From Xylanimonas cellulosilytica (lineage in GTDB: Bacteria > Actinomycetota > Actinomycetes > Actinomycetales > Actinomycetaceae): a stretch of 45,680 nt of DNA. Location: NCBI GenBank assembly GCA_001072465.1, contig JVKM01000004.1:1-45680 (forward strand), read 5' to 3'. Position 1 is the stretch's first letter, and every line of letters begins with the position of its first letter. The notes under the pieces are model-generated. The model saw nothing but the letters and a program-made list of their open reading frames with translations. It was not told the origin of the DNA and made no database searches. A program made the translations under genes and the position numbers. Below, in pieces: positions 15,729-24,871 of the stretch.

Positions 15729-16391
15729 ATGGGCTGGCTATGGCGGGCGGATGCCGACGGAGGAGCCGACGGCGAGGAGACGCCTCGCCGCCGTGAACTG
15801 CCGGACGATACCGCCTCTGATATGGAACAATGGGGAGGTAGCAATGCAGCACCTCCGGAAGGAATTGTCACGGGTAATTCGGAGTTTGAAGCCAATCGTT
15901 TCGATATGGTTCGTCCCATCACGCAGGAGCGCCTAGGGCTCCTTTTCGACTCTGAGGGGTGGGCTTGGCGTATCGATAGCGATGGGGACCTCTGCGGTTT
16001 TTGGGAGGGGCACCTGTTCTGCTTCCGTTTCCTCGGTGACTCGCGTGAGGTGCTGTCGATCGTCGCCTTTATGAGGAGCCTCGTTCCCATCGAATTTGGT
16101 GAGGATCTGCGTGACTTCCTGCAGGCGTGGCACGGCGAGTTCCTGTGGCCCAAGGCCTATGTCGCTGATCAGGACGAGGGGGACCGTGTTGTCGCCGAGG
16201 TGAATGCTGATTACGAGTATGGTGCGACGGATGCGCAGCTCGTGCAGCAGGTGATGTGTGCGCTGGCAACGACCCTTCAGCTTTTCCGTGCGCTTGAGGA
16301 GCGCTATGGCCTCGATGATGATGAGGGGCCTGGTCCTGCCGGCGGTCATCAGCGCGGGTTTGATGGCCCGGCCTGGCTGCCCGAGAGCTGA
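15729..16391 (+). CDS. YbjN-domain protein
   Basis: A 220-residue soluble protein. Residues about 60-190 look like the YbjN domain: a start ITQERLGLLFDSEGWAWRIDSDGDLCGFWEGHLFCFRFLG, written here as two strands around D-x-D-GD, then a helix and WPKAYV. YbjN-like folds resemble type III secretion chaperones and occur in actinobacterial proteins of unknown role. The first 50 residues are hydrophilic, and the end is Gly/Pro-rich. AGGGG lies before the ATG, but the close small ORF suggests translational coupling. The downstream gene clpB has its own HspR operator, so the operon probably ends here. Confidence 0.7.
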   Translation: MGWLWRADADGGADGEETPRRRELPDDTASDMEQWGGSNAAPPEGIVTGNSEFEANRFDMVRPITQERLGLLFDSEGWAWRIDSDGDLCGFWEGHLFCFRFLGDSREVLSIVAFMRSLVPIEFGEDLRDFLQAWHGEFLWPKAYVADQDEGDRVVAEVNADYEYGATDAQLVQQVMCALATTLQLFRALEERYGLDDDEGPGPAGGHQRGFDGPAWLPES

Positions 16392-16413
16392 CTCATATCC
16401 TCCCCAAAATTGA

Positions 16414-16434
16414 GTTGAGCGGAATAGACTCAAC
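16414..16434 (+). promoter_or_regulatory. HspR operator (HAIR) before clpB
   Basis: GTTGAGC-N7-ACTCAAC keeps the 7-7-7 geometry of HAIR sites. Its spacer is GGAATAG, echoing the GGAATAAAA element beside the dnaK copies. It lies 77 bp before the clpB ATG and implies that clpB belongs to the HspR regulon, as in Streptomyces. Confidence 0.88.
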
Positions 16435-16510
16435 TTCGGCTTCGTTGTGTCTGTCAGAAGGCGTTGAGTGACTCGACGCCACCAGACAAACCATTTGGAG
16501 GAGTGATTTC

Positions 16511-19123
16511 ATGGCACGTGAAATGACAACGAAGGCGCAGGAGGCCGTCTCCTCTGCGCTCCAGGCTGCCGGTGCAGCCGGTAACCCGCAGGTGGAGCCC
16601 ATCCACCTGCTTGAAGCACTTATTGAACAGCGCGAAGGCATCGCGCTCTCCCTGCTCGAGGCCGTTGGGGCCGACGTGCGCGCGATCGGTGCGCGCACTC
16701 GCAATGCCCTCGTAGCGCTCCCGAGTGCACAGGGCGCATCCGCCGGAAGCGCCCAGCCCTCGAACGCTCTGCTCGCGGTCGTTCGCGACGCTGGCGAGCG
16801 CGCCGAGGCTGGCGGCGACCAGTACATCTCGACCGAGCATCTGCTGATCGCGCTGGCTGCATCGCAGACCGAGGCGGGTCGCATCCTCGCCCAGGGTGGC
16901 GTCGAGGCTGATGCGCTGACTCAGGCTCTCGCGCAGCTGCGCCCCGATCCGATCACCTCTGCGGACCCCGAGGGGTCCTTCGAGGCCCTGTCCAAGTACG
17001 GGCGCGACCTCACGGAGGTGGCGCGCGAAGGCAAGCTCGATCCGGTCATCGGTCGCGACAACGAGATTCGCCGCGTCATCCAGGTCCTGTCCCGCCGTAC
17101 CAAGAACAACCCGGTTCTGATCGGTGAGCCCGGCGTCGGCAAGACGGCCGTCGTCGAAGGCCTCGCCCAGCGCATCGTTGCGGGCGACGTCCCGGAGTCC
17201 CTGCGCGACAAGCGCCTGGTCTCCCTCGACGTCTCGTCGATGGTTGCCGGCGCGAAGTATCGCGGTGAGTTCGAGGAGCGCCTGAAGGCCGTTCTGGCTG
17301 AAATTCAGCGCTCTGACGGTCAGATCATCACCTTTATCGACGAGCTGCACACGGTCGTCGGTGCGGGCGGCGGCTCCGAGGGTGCGATGGACGCGGGCAA
17401 CATGCTCAAGCCCATGCTCGCTCGCGGCGAGCTGCGCATGGTCGGCGCGACCACCCTCGACGAGTACCGCGAGAACATCGAAAAGGATCCGGCGCTGGAG
17501 CGCCGTTTCCAGCAGGTGTTCGTCGGCGAGCCCTCGGTTGAGGACACGGTTGCGATCCTGCGCGGTATCGCGCCGAAGTACGAGGCTCACCACAAGGTGA
17601 CCATCTCCGACGGCGCGCTCGTTGCCGCGGCGACCCTGTCGAACCGCTACATCACGGGGCGTCAGCTGCCTGACAAGGCGATCGACCTGATCGACGAGGC
17701 AGCCTCGCGCCTGCGCATGGAGCTGGACTCCTCGCCCGTCGAGATCGACGAGCTGCGCCGCAGCGTGGATCGCCTCCGCATGGAGGAGTCCTACCTGACC
17801 GAGTCCGATCCGGAGGGCCTGGATGAGGCTACCCAGGAGCGGCTGAGCAAGCTGCGCGCCGACCTCGCCGACCGCGAGGAGAGCCTGCGTGCTCTGACGG
17901 CTCGCTGGGAGGCTGAGAAGGCCGGTCACAACCGCGTTGGTGAGCTGCGCGTCCAGCTCGACTCGCTGCGTACCCAGCTTGACCTGGCCGTGCGCGAGGG
18001 GCGCTGGGAGGAGGCCGGGCGCCTGCAGAACGGTGAAATCCCGGCAGTCGAGCGTCAGATCGCCGAGGCGGAAGCGCAGGCTGAGGAGCAGGATGCCCGT
18101 AGCGACGACGAGCCGATGATCGCCGAGAAGGTCGGCCCCGCAGAGATCGCCGAGGTGATCGAGGCGTGGACCGGAATTCCGACGGGTAAGCTCCTGCAAA
18201 CGGAGACTGACAAGCTCCTGCACATGGAGGACGAGCTCGGAAAGCGCCTCATCGGTCAGAAAGATGCCGTGCGTGCGGTGTCCGATGCGGTCCGTCGCTC
18301 CCGCGCGGGCCTGTCCGACCCGAACCGTCCGACCGGTTCGTTCCTTTTCCTCGGCCCGACGGGTGTGGGAAAGACGGAGCTGGCCAAGGCGCTCGCGGAG
18401 TTCCTCTTCGACGACGAGCGTGCGATGGTGCGTATCGATATGTCCGAGTACTCCGAAAAGCACTCGGTGGCGCGCCTCGTCGGTGCCCCTCCGGGGTACG
18501 TGGGCTACGAGCAGGGTGGTCAGCTGACCGAGGCGGTGCGCCGTCGTCCCTATTCCGTGGTTCTGCTGGACGAAGTTGAGAAGGCTGATCCTGAGATTTT
18601 CGACATTCTTTTGCAGGTTCTGGATGATGGACGTCTCACTGACGGACAGGGGCGGACGGTCGACTTCCGCAACACCATTCTGATCCTCACCTCGAACCTC
18701 GGATCGCAGTTCCTGGCGGACCCGGACTTGACACCCGAAGAAAAGCGGGAGTCTGTCATGTCCGTCGTGTCGGCGGCTTTCCGTCCGGAGTTCCTCAATA
18801 GGCTGGATGAGACGGTCATGTTTGACGCTCTTACCCGCGAAAATCTGGGCGAGATCGTCGATTTGCTCGTTGCATCGCTGGAGTCTCGTCTGCGCGAGCG
18901 TCGCATCGGTTTGACAGTAAGCGAACCGGCCCGTGGATGGCTTGCTCGAGTTGGCTATGATCCGGCCTTCGGAGCGCGCCCGCTGCGCCGCTTGATTCAG
19001 CGCGAGATTGGCGATCGACTGGCCAAGCTGCTGCTCAGTGGAGACGTTCAAGATGGTCAGAATGTGACAGTTGACATCAACGATTCCATTGACGGGCTTG
19101 TCATGAATGTTGATAAACCCTGA
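16511..19123 (+). CDS. clpB: Disaggregase ClpB (Hsp100)
   Basis: An 870-residue AAA+ chaperone that, with DnaK, pulls polypeptides out of aggregates. It has the N-domain (about 1-150), a first AAA domain with Walker A GEPGVGKT at 205-212, a middle coiled coil (about 400-525, [11 protein letters not shown] to [10 protein letters not shown]), a second AAA domain with GPTGVGKT at 615-622 and [23 protein letters not shown] split over its Walker B, and the C-terminal domain. The length fits ClpB; the long middle coil and the lack of an IGF loop exclude ClpC, ClpA and ClpX. The ATG has TTGGAGGAG upstream. The promoter of the tetR gene overlaps its 3' end. Confidence 0.97.
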   Translation: MAREMTTKAQEAVSSALQAAGAAGNPQVEPIHLLEALIEQREGIALSLLEAVGADVRAIGARTRNALVALPSAQGASAGSAQPSNALLAVVRDAGERAEAGGDQYISTEHLLIALAASQTEAGRILAQGGVEADALTQALAQLRPDPITSADPEGSFEALSKYGRDLTEVAREGKLDPVIGRDNEIRRVIQVLSRRTKNNPVLIGEPGVGKTAVVEGLAQRIVAGDVPESLRDKRLVSLDVSSMVAGAKYRGEFEERLKAVLAEIQRSDGQIITFIDELHTVVGAGGGSEGAMDAGNMLKPMLARGELRMVGATTLDEYRENIEKDPALERRFQQVFVGEPSVEDTVAILRGIAPKYEAHHKVTISDGALVAAATLSNRYITGRQLPDKAIDLIDEAASRLRMELDSSPVEIDELRRSVDRLRMEESYLTESDPEGLDEATQERLSKLRADLADREESLRALTARWEAEKAGHNRVGELRVQLDSLRTQLDLAVREGRWEEAGRLQNGEIPAVERQIAEAEAQAEEQDARSDDEPMIAEKVGPAEIAEVIEAWTGIPTGKLLQTETDKLLHMEDELGKRLIGQKDAVRAVSDAVRRSRAGLSDPNRPTGSFLFLGPTGVGKTELAKALAEFLFDDERAMVRIDMSEYSEKHSVARLVGAPPGYVGYEQGGQLTEAVRRRPYSVVLLDEVEKADPEIFDILLQVLDDGRLTDGQGRTVDFRNTILILTSNLGSQFLADPDLTPEEKRESVMSVVSAAFRPEFLNRLDETVMFDALTRENLGEIVDLLVASLESRLRERRIGLTVSEPARGWLARVGYDPAFGARPLRRLIQREIGDRLAKLLLSGDVQDGQNVTVDINDSIDGLVMNVDKP

Positions 19124-19151
19124 GATTGCGCGGTACACTGACTACCAGTGT
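19110..19151 (+). promoter_or_regulatory. tetR promoter with overlapping dyad
   Basis: TTGATA (19110-19115), an 18-bp spacer and TACACT (19134-19139) form a good promoter overlapping the clpB stop. The perfect dyad ACACTG-N5-CAGTGT (19135-19151) covers the -10 and start region, the usual place for a TetR autoregulatory operator. Confidence 0.6.
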
Positions 19152-19198
19152 GTATTTCGGACGCTCGGTATGTGGTGCCCGCAACAGCAGGAGATGAT

Positions 19199-19987
19199 AT
19201 GACAACCCAGAGGAAGGCCCGTGGCGCCTACTCCGTAGGACAGGCGACGCGTGAATCCATCCTCTCGGCAGCGATGGTTCTGATTGCAGAGCGAGGCTAT
19301 AACGGCTTTTCCCTGCGCGACCTTGGCCGTCGAGTCGGCATTTCGCACCCCGCGGTGGTCTATCACTTCCCTTCGAAGGAAGCCATCCTGCGCAGCGCGA
19401 TCCAGCGTCACGAGGAGATGAACGCGCTCTTCGACGTCTCCATTAACGAAGAGGCAGAAGGCGGGTTCGACGAGGGCGGTATCACCGCAGGCTCGTTTGT
19501 CGACTGGGCGGTCGGCGAAATGCGCTTCGCCATGAAGCCCGGCGCCGACGCGGCTATCGCACTGGACTGTGTGCTGTGGGCTGAGTCCTCCTCTGAGACG
19601 CACCCTGCGCACGCACACTACAAGTACCGCACTCAGCAGATGGAGGAAGCCCTCACTGCGATGATCCAGGCCTTCGTGGATGAGGAGGGTGCCGAGATCG
19701 GTACCACTCCTCGCACGCTTGCGAGGATCCTCATCCGCTACTGGTACGGCTCCGTCGTCTCGGCTCGCTACAACGACGAACCGATCGACGCTCGTGAGTT
19801 CGTCGCGGACTTCCTTGCTGTGTGTGTGCAGCTCCTGCGCCTGCCTGCGCACTACGTGCTGCAGCTCGGCGCCTCGGTCCCCGAGGAGGTCGCAGAAGTT
19901 TACGCGCGCACGCTGCGTAAGATCAGCGAAAAGACCACCGCAGCCGCCGAGGCAGGTGCGGTTCCGGCTCCGGAGGCCACCGCGTGA
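19199..19987 (+). CDS. TetR/AcrR family regulator
   Basis: A 262-residue regulator. The N-terminal helix-turn-helix is clear (TRESILSAAMVLIAERGYNG, then LRDLGRRVGISHPAVVYHFPSKEAILRSAI, here split). The larger C-terminal domain should bind a ligand that is not known. The tail (about 240-262) is Ala/Glu-rich. The frame is open 51 nt upstream, but ATG at 19199 follows AGGAG and gives a normal TetR start. The stop overlaps the start of the serine hydrolase gene by four bases, so the two are co-transcribed and the hydrolase is a likely target. A dyad at the promoter suggests autoregulation. Confidence 0.88.
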   Translation: MTTQRKARGAYSVGQATRESILSAAMVLIAERGYNGFSLRDLGRRVGISHPAVVYHFPSKEAILRSAIQRHEEMNALFDVSINEEAEGGFDEGGITAGSFVDWAVGEMRFAMKPGADAAIALDCVLWAESSSETHPAHAHYKYRTQQMEEALTAMIQAFVDEEGAEIGTTPRTLARILIRYWYGSVVSARYNDEPIDAREFVADFLAVCVQLLRLPAHYVLQLGASVPEEVAEVYARTLRKISEKTTAAAEAGAVPAPEATA

Positions 19988-20787
19988 TCGGCCCTCTGCC
20001 ATCCTTTGATGTCGCCCTCGTCCTTCGTGTCGGGGGCGACGTCGTCTATACGCACGGAGACGTCGATCGCGTCTTCCCGCTTGCGTCGGTGACCAAGCCG
20101 ATCGTCGCCTGGTCGGTGCTGGTCGCGGTCGAACGAGGCCTGATTTCCCTCGACGATCCAGCGGGTCCCGAGGGGGCGACGGTCCGTCACCTGCTGGCTC
20201 ACGCCTCGGGCCTGCCGTTCGAGGGGCGCCGCCCCGTCGCTGCTCCCGAGAAGCGCCGGATCTACTCGAACGAGGGCTTCGACGTCCTCGGCGAGGTGAT
20301 TGAGGCCGCGACCGGCGTCGGCGTCGCCCAGTGGGTACGCGAGACGGTCTTTGAGCCGCTCGGCATGGCGACGGCCGATATTCCCGGTAGCCCCGCTCAT
20401 GCGGGGGTTGCGAGTGCGTCCGACGTCAGTCTGTTCGGTGCTGAGCTCGCACGCCCAACCCTGGTGGGCGGTCCCTTGGCAGCCCTCGCCGCACTGTCGC
20501 AGTTTCCTGCGCTCGCCGGCGTTGTGCCCGGCTACGGGCGCTTCAGTCCCTGCCCGTGGGGGCTTGGCCTCGAGATTCGCGGTGAGAAGTCTCCGCACTG
20601 GACCGCGCCCGACGCCTCCCCTCGCACGATCGGGCACTTTGGGCAGTCCGGCTCCTTCGTGTGGGCGGACCGCGACCTTCGCGCCAGCGCCGCCTTTGTC
20701 GGCGCGGAGCCTTTCGGGCAGTGGCATCGCGACAACTGGTCGGCCCTCAATTCCGGGCTGCTGCGCCTCGCGCGCGAGCACGCGTAA
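19984..20787 (+). CDS. Beta-lactamase-fold serine hydrolase
   Basis: A 267-residue protein of the class C beta-lactamase / penicillin-binding-protein-like esterase family. The serine-lysine pair is SVTK at 35-38, the tyrosine motif is YSN at 94-96, and HFGQSG near 215-220 fits the third motif. VRHLLAHASGLPF is a strong family signature. No signal peptide is seen, so it probably acts in the cytoplasm as an esterase or peptidase rather than on the cell wall. The GTG start overlaps the tetR stop (GTGA). It is shorter than typical members because the N-terminal segment before SxxK is brief. Confidence 0.85.
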   Translation: MIGPLPSFDVALVLRVGGDVVYTHGDVDRVFPLASVTKPIVAWSVLVAVERGLISLDDPAGPEGATVRHLLAHASGLPFEGRRPVAAPEKRRIYSNEGFDVLGEVIEAATGVGVAQWVRETVFEPLGMATADIPGSPAHAGVASASDVSLFGAELARPTLVGGPLAALAALSQFPALAGVVPGYGRFSPCPWGLGLEIRGEKSPHWTAPDASPRTIGHFGQSGSFVWADRDLRASAAFVGAEPFGQWHRDNWSALNSGLLRLAREHA

Positions 20788-20798
20788 TCGATACGGAA

Positions 20799-20826
20799 CG
20801 AGGCCTGGGCACGCGCCCAGGCCTCG
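20799..20826. terminator. Terminator after the serine hydrolase gene
   Basis: CGAGGCCTGGGC (20799-20810) pairs perfectly with 20815-20826 around ACGC. It lies between convergent genes, so it could serve both. A lone CCGGCCTCGTT follows at 20849. Confidence 0.85.
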
Positions 20827-20865
20827 ACCCATGTCGGCCGGCTGAGTTCCGGCCTCGTTTACCTC

Positions 20866-21681
20866 TTAGTCGACGTCGATGATGACGGGCACGTGGTCGG
20901 ACGCGCCCTTGCCCTTGCGCTCGTCGCGGTCGATCTGTGCGCCGCTCACGCGCGCGGCGAGGGCCGGCGAGCAGTAGGCGAAGTCGATGCGCATGCCCTC
21001 GTTCTTGGGGAAGCGCAGCTTTTGGTAGTCCCAGTAGGTGTAGTTTGTGACGCGCTCGCGCGTGACCTCAACCCAGCCGTCCGCGGCGAAAGCGGCGAAG
21101 GCCTCGCGCTCGGGCGCCGACACGTGCGTGGCTCCCTCGAAGGCGCTCATGTCCCACACGTCCTCATCCAGGGGAGCAACGTTCCAGTCGCCAACGAGGG
21201 CGATGTGGGCGCTCGGGTCGGAGAGCCAGCCGCGGCCCTGCTCGGCGAGGTTCGCGAGCCACTCCAGCTTGTAGGCGTAGTGCGCGTGCGTGAGCTCGCG
21301 GCCGTTGGGGACGTACAGGCTCCAGATCGTCATCGACGAGGCCTGCCCGTCCTCGGAGGGGAGTGCGTCGGTCGTATCGATGGTGACGCCGAGCGCTCGA
21401 GCTTCGACCACGGGCGGTTCGCCAAAGGCGGGCTGGGTGGGGAAGTGGTCCTGCACGTCCAGGATGGGCAGACGGGAAGCGACGGCGACGCCGTTCCACT
21501 GGTTGAGACCGTGGATGGCGACGTGGTAGCCGGCCTCCTCAAAGGCTTCCGTAGGGAACTGGTCGGGGCGGCACTTAATTTCCTGCATGGCCAGCACGTC
21601 CGTGCCTGAGCGCTCAAGGAAAGCGATGACGCGGTCGACGCGCGTGCGGATGGAGTTGACGTTCCAGGTCGCAAATCTCAT
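20866..21681 (-). CDS. xth: Exodeoxyribonuclease III (Xth family)
   Basis: A 271-residue AP endonuclease / 3'-5' exonuclease for base-excision repair. Motifs in order: MRFATWNVNSIRTR, LAMQEIKC (metal-binding Glu), WSLYVPNGRE, HIALVGDWNVAPLDEDVWD (catalytic Asp/Asn), RIDFAYCSP and a final GASDHVPVIIDVD with the catalytic His. The frame is open upstream to 21792, but the family begins at MRFATWNVNS, and TAGGCT lies seven bases before ATG 21681. The gene stands alone and is convergent with the serine hydrolase gene. Confidence 0.94.
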   Translation of the reverse strand: MRFATWNVNSIRTRVDRVIAFLERSGTDVLAMQEIKCRPDQFPTEAFEEAGYHVAIHGLNQWNGVAVASRLPILDVQDHFPTQPAFGEPPVVEARALGVTIDTTDALPSEDGQASSMTIWSLYVPNGRELTHAHYAYKLEWLANLAEQGRGWLSDPSAHIALVGDWNVAPLDEDVWDMSAFEGATHVSAPEREAFAAFAADGWVEVTRERVTNYTYWDYQKLRFPKNEGMRIDFAYCSPALAARVSGAQIDRDERKGKGASDHVPVIIDVD

Positions 21682-21688
21682 GGGGTCG

Positions 21689-21694
21689 AGCCTA
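21689..21694 (-). promoter_or_regulatory. -10 box giving a leaderless xth mRNA
   Basis: On the minus strand TAGGCT is followed by seven bases and the ATG at 21681, with no Shine-Dalgarno. Confidence 0.5.
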
Positions 21695-21716
21695 TCGGCG
21701 GGGGAGAGAGGAGGCC

Positions 21717-21738
21717 GCGTGAAACACGCGTGAAACAT
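21717..21738. repeat. 11-bp direct repeat between xth and the surface-protein gene
   Basis: GCGTGAAACAC and GCGTGAAACAT lie head to tail (21717-21727, 21728-21738). The first also forms the palindrome CGCGTG-AAA-CACGCG with its neighbour. Such a pair could bind a regulator of either flanking gene. Confidence 0.5.
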
Positions 21739-21776
21739 GCCTGATCGGTGTGAGTTGTGTGTGAGCTTATTTAGAG

Positions 21777-21791
21777 TGATAATGATTCTCA
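21777..21791 (+). promoter_or_regulatory. Zur/Fur-type metal box
   Basis: TGATAATGATTCTCA is an imperfect palindrome that matches the mycobacterial Zur box (TGAAAATCATTTTCA) at 12 of 15 positions. It lies 29 bp before the start of the surface-protein gene. Fur and Zur sites are alike, so zinc is the better guess, not a certainty. Confidence 0.6.
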
Positions 21792-21820
21792 CCTACAACA
21801 TAGCTAGAAAAGGCACTCGA

Positions 21821-24802
21821 ATGTCACACCTGCGACGCATCAGCACGGCTGCGCTCGCCCTCTTCCTGGCATTGACCCCCGCCGCCGCGTGGGCCGGTCC
21901 CGACCAGGACAAGGAATGGATCGTTACCGGACAGCACGTTGATGCACCCATCCCCGTCTGGCATGACGACACCAACAGCTTCTCACTGAACACCATCAAC
22001 ATGCCGATGGAGAAGACCGCTCTGTGGATCCCCAAGGCGTGGACCGGCACCGGCGAGAAAGACGAGGCGAAGTCGCAGCTCGTCATCCCGGCCAAGCGTC
22101 CCGACCTATCCTTCCTGGGTGCCGAGGGCACCGTCCTGAACGCTGCACCCCAGAACCCCGGCCCGGGTAACACGCCCATCTGGGCGGGCCTCGGCGCCGG
22201 CGAAATCGGAGACACCGACAAGTTTGAAGGCGAGACCTACACGCTCGACCTCATCAGCGTCGACGGCCCGGGCCGCATGGAGATGTTCATCGACAATGGC
22301 GATAGCGTGAACCGCTTCCTCTCCAGCCACGACACCGCCTATCGCAGCGTCTACAACCCGCGCCACACGCACCTGTACACGACCTTCACGCAGCCGGGTC
22401 GCTACGTCGCGAACTACAAGATGACCGCTCGCAGCGCTGACGGCACTGCCATCTACTCCTCGCCAATTACCCCGCTGGTCTGGCAGGTCGGCGGCGCGAA
22501 CCCCGCCGACGGCACGATCAAGGACATCGTGTCCGCCTATAACGGGGCGCGCGCCGAGCGCACCGACGGAAACGCCGCTACTCCGACCCTCACCGTGTCG
22601 CACCACGCCGAGCGCGAGCACCCCGGCGACAATCACCTGACCGACATCATGATCGACACGGGCGTCGCCACCGACACGGGTCGCGCGTGGATCACCGTCA
22701 ACGGCTACTTCCTGACTGAGGTTCCTGTTGAAGGTGGCCGAGCCACCGTCTCCGAGCTGCTGGGTGCCGATACTGCGGCCGTTCAGGCGATCTACATTCC
22801 CGGTGACTCCGCCTCGGCTCGCTGGATCTCGCAGACCGTCCACTACTCGCAGAAGGACACCGAACCCGTCACCGTCGGTGGCACCGACACGATCCTCGGC
22901 CCCTCGAACCCGGATCCCGCCCCCGTGTGGAACCCCGATCACCTGCCGATTTCCTCGCGCCGCGTCGAGGTCTCCTACGACCTCCTCCCCGGCTCGACCG
23001 ATCAGTACACTGCCACGGTCCGCGCCAACGACCCCACCCTGCGCGCCACCTACAAGATCGAGTTCTTCGAGTCCAAGTGGGATTTCAGCCCCTGGTGCTC
23101 CATGGAAGGCACCCTGGGTGCGGGCGGCATGGACACGAAGGCACAGGACCTTGGTGTGTGCCAGTCCGACCCCATGTACATGCGCGTCACCCTGCGCCCC
23201 CACCCGCTCTCGGACGCGGTCATGACCGTCGCCGACGCCTCCGACGTCACGGTCGGCTCTCACGTCGGCCTCACAGCCATGCTGAAGATGCGCGATGGCG
23301 TCGCCGCCCCCGAGGAACCGGAGCCCGCGCCGAACCCGACGCCCGCGCCTGCTCCCGCGCCCGATAACGGCGGAAACAACGCGACGCCGGACCCTGCCTC
23401 GTCCCTGCTGAGCGACCCCGTGGAGATCGCGCGCGGGCACCTGGACGTGCGCCTCACCCAGGCGAGCGGCGAGGGCGGACTCACCTACGGCCTCGCCGTC
23501 AAGGACGACTCCCTGACCAACGCGCGCACCTCCGTGCTGCGTACCGTCGGCTCCACGACCCTCGCGGTCGCTCCGAATGCTCGTTTCGTGCGCCCCGCGT
23601 CCCTGTCGGATGCGAGCTACGACGTGCTTGGACCGGTGGGCACCGCCACCTACGTGCTGCCCGAGACGCAGAACTCCGACATCGTGTGGCCCGGCCTGTC
23701 CACCGAGGGCATCGACTACGCCGCCCTGCCCGAGGGCGCCGACCTGACCCTGCATCTCGCGCAGGCCCCCGAAGGCGCGCGCGTCGCGTTCTTCCAGGGA
23801 GGCACCTTCGGTTCGGGCGCGAAGGTCCACTTCGACTCGAGCAAGGGCGACGGCGTCGTCCACACGACCGAAGCGACGCACATGCACGGCAACTGGGTCT
23901 TCAGCGCACCCGGTACCTACCGCATCGAGGTGGGCGCACGCAGCGGCGAACGCAGCCTCGTCGAGCCTCAGTCCTTCACCGTGATTGTCCGATCCGGACA
24001 CCACAATGTGCAGCCCGCGCCGGTCGAGGAAGAGCCCGTTCCGACGCCGTCGCCCGGACCCTCCCCGGTGCCGGAGCCGGTCCCCACCCCGGCACCCGAG
24101 CCGACGCCCGCACCCGCGCCGAGCGTGGATCCCGCCCCGGCTCCGAGCGCCGATCCGGCCCCCGCCCCGATGCCGACGCCTTTCCCGGCGCCCACGACGG
24201 ACCCGGCTCCGGCGCCGACCGCAGATCCTGCACCCGCCCCGGCCCCGTCTGCGGACCCTGCACCCGCCCCGGCGCCGACCGCTGACCCTGCACCCGCCCC
24301 GGCCCCGACCGCAGATCCTGCACCGATGCCGCGCCCCTTCCCGGCTCCCGCACCCACCGGTGGCCCGGTTCGAGTGCCCGCAGCGCCTGCGACAAACGCA
24401 GGCACCCCGTCCTCGTCCGGCGCGACGCGCACCGCAGCCCCCGCTGCGACCGGTGGTAGCGCGACCGGCGCTCCGGCTGCTCGCAGCAACGGAGCGGCAA
24501 CTGGAACGACAGGTGCGGCCAGCTCGGCGCCCGTGACCGCCCCGAAGGCGGCTCCCGCGGCCACCCCGTCCGCGAGCCCCTCGGCTGCGCCCCAGAGCGG
24601 TGCGCAGAGCGGTGAGGTCGCGCAGAGCGGTGGCATGGCCGCCCCCGAGAACGGGACGGCCGACGCGTCGGGCGCTGTGCCGATCGCCGCTGCCGCTGAG
24701 AGCGGCCGATCGGGCGGATGGAGCCCCTACTGGCTGGTCCTCCTCGTCATTCCGGCGGCCCTAGCCGGTGGCGGAGCCGGATACCTGATCCGGACCCGAT
24801 GA
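21821..24802 (+). CDS. Large surface protein with anchor-M / actinobacterial surface repeats
   Basis: A 993-residue exported protein. A signal peptide ends near AWA (residue 25). Two or three copies of a domain seen in the actinobacterial family called choice-of-anchor M or surface-anchored repeat follow, near residues 30-225 (WIVTGQHVDAPI ... PGRYVANYKMTA) and 530-725 (IARGHLDVRLTQ ... PGTYRIEVGARS). Between them lies a divergent part with cysteines CSMEG and GVCQ. A Pro/Ala-rich stalk and a low-complexity Ser/Ala/Thr region then lead to a C-terminal membrane helix and RTR. No LPXTG or LAXTG motif is present, so anchoring would be by the helix. The family is often linked to metal ABC transporters, and a Zur-type box upstream fits that. 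No transporter genes lie beside it. ATG 21821 follows AAAAGG. Confidence 0.8.
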   Translation: MSHLRRISTAALALFLALTPAAAWAGPDQDKEWIVTGQHVDAPIPVWHDDTNSFSLNTINMPMEKTALWIPKAWTGTGEKDEAKSQLVIPAKRPDLSFLGAEGTVLNAAPQNPGPGNTPIWAGLGAGEIGDTDKFEGETYTLDLISVDGPGRMEMFIDNGDSVNRFLSSHDTAYRSVYNPRHTHLYTTFTQPGRYVANYKMTARSADGTAIYSSPITPLVWQVGGANPADGTIKDIVSAYNGARAERTDGNAATPTLTVSHHAEREHPGDNHLTDIMIDTGVATDTGRAWITVNGYFLTEVPVEGGRATVSELLGADTAAVQAIYIPGDSASARWISQTVHYSQKDTEPVTVGGTDTILGPSNPDPAPVWNPDHLPISSRRVEVSYDLLPGSTDQYTATVRANDPTLRATYKIEFFESKWDFSPWCSMEGTLGAGGMDTKAQDLGVCQSDPMYMRVTLRPHPLSDAVMTVADASDVTVGSHVGLTAMLKMRDGVAAPEEPEPAPNPTPAPAPAPDNGGNNATPDPASSLLSDPVEIARGHLDVRLTQASGEGGLTYGLAVKDDSLTNARTSVLRTVGSTTLAVAPNARFVRPASLSDASYDVLGPVGTATYVLPETQNSDIVWPGLSTEGIDYAALPEGADLTLHLAQAPEGARVAFFQGGTFGSGAKVHFDSSKGDGVVHTTEATHMHGNWVFSAPGTYRIEVGARSGERSLVEPQSFTVIVRSGHHNVQPAPVEEEPVPTPSPGPSPVPEPVPTPAPEPTPAPAPSVDPAPAPSADPAPAPMPTPFPAPTTDPAPAPTADPAPAPAPSADPAPAPAPTADPAPAPAPTADPAPMPRPFPAPAPTGGPVRVPAAPATNAGTPSSSGATRTAAPAATGGSATGAPAARSNGAATGTTGAASSAPVTAPKAAPAATPSASPSAAPQSGAQSGEVAQSGGMAAPENGTADASGAVPIAAAAESGRSGGWSPYWLVLLVIPAALAGGGAGYLIRTR
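24010..24365 (+). repeat. Pro/Ala-rich stalk repeats
   Basis: The DNA repeats units of about 27-30 bp encoding ADPAPAPAP variants, at least seven copies, within the surface-protein gene. A shorter Pro-rich linker lies at about 23318-23370. The array should span the cell wall and can vary in length by recombination. Confidence 0.8.
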
Positions 24803-24871
24803 CACGCCAAGCCGGGGCGGGAGCGCGAAGCGTTCCCGCCCCTGCTTCGTGCTGCGCGCCCCGTGCGGCGC

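Noticed and set aside
16454-19138. Long open frame (894 codons) on the strand opposite clpB
   Set aside because: It lies entirely antisense to a clear ClpB, has no ribosome site or domain, and long antisense frames are expected at this GC content. The same applies to the frames opposite dnaK to hspR, the GH20 gene and the surface-protein gene.
24700-24802. LPXTG or LAXTG sorting signal at the end of the large surface protein
   Set aside because: A C-terminal hydrophobic helix and basic end are present, but no LPXTG-like pentapeptide precedes them, so it was called membrane-anchored.
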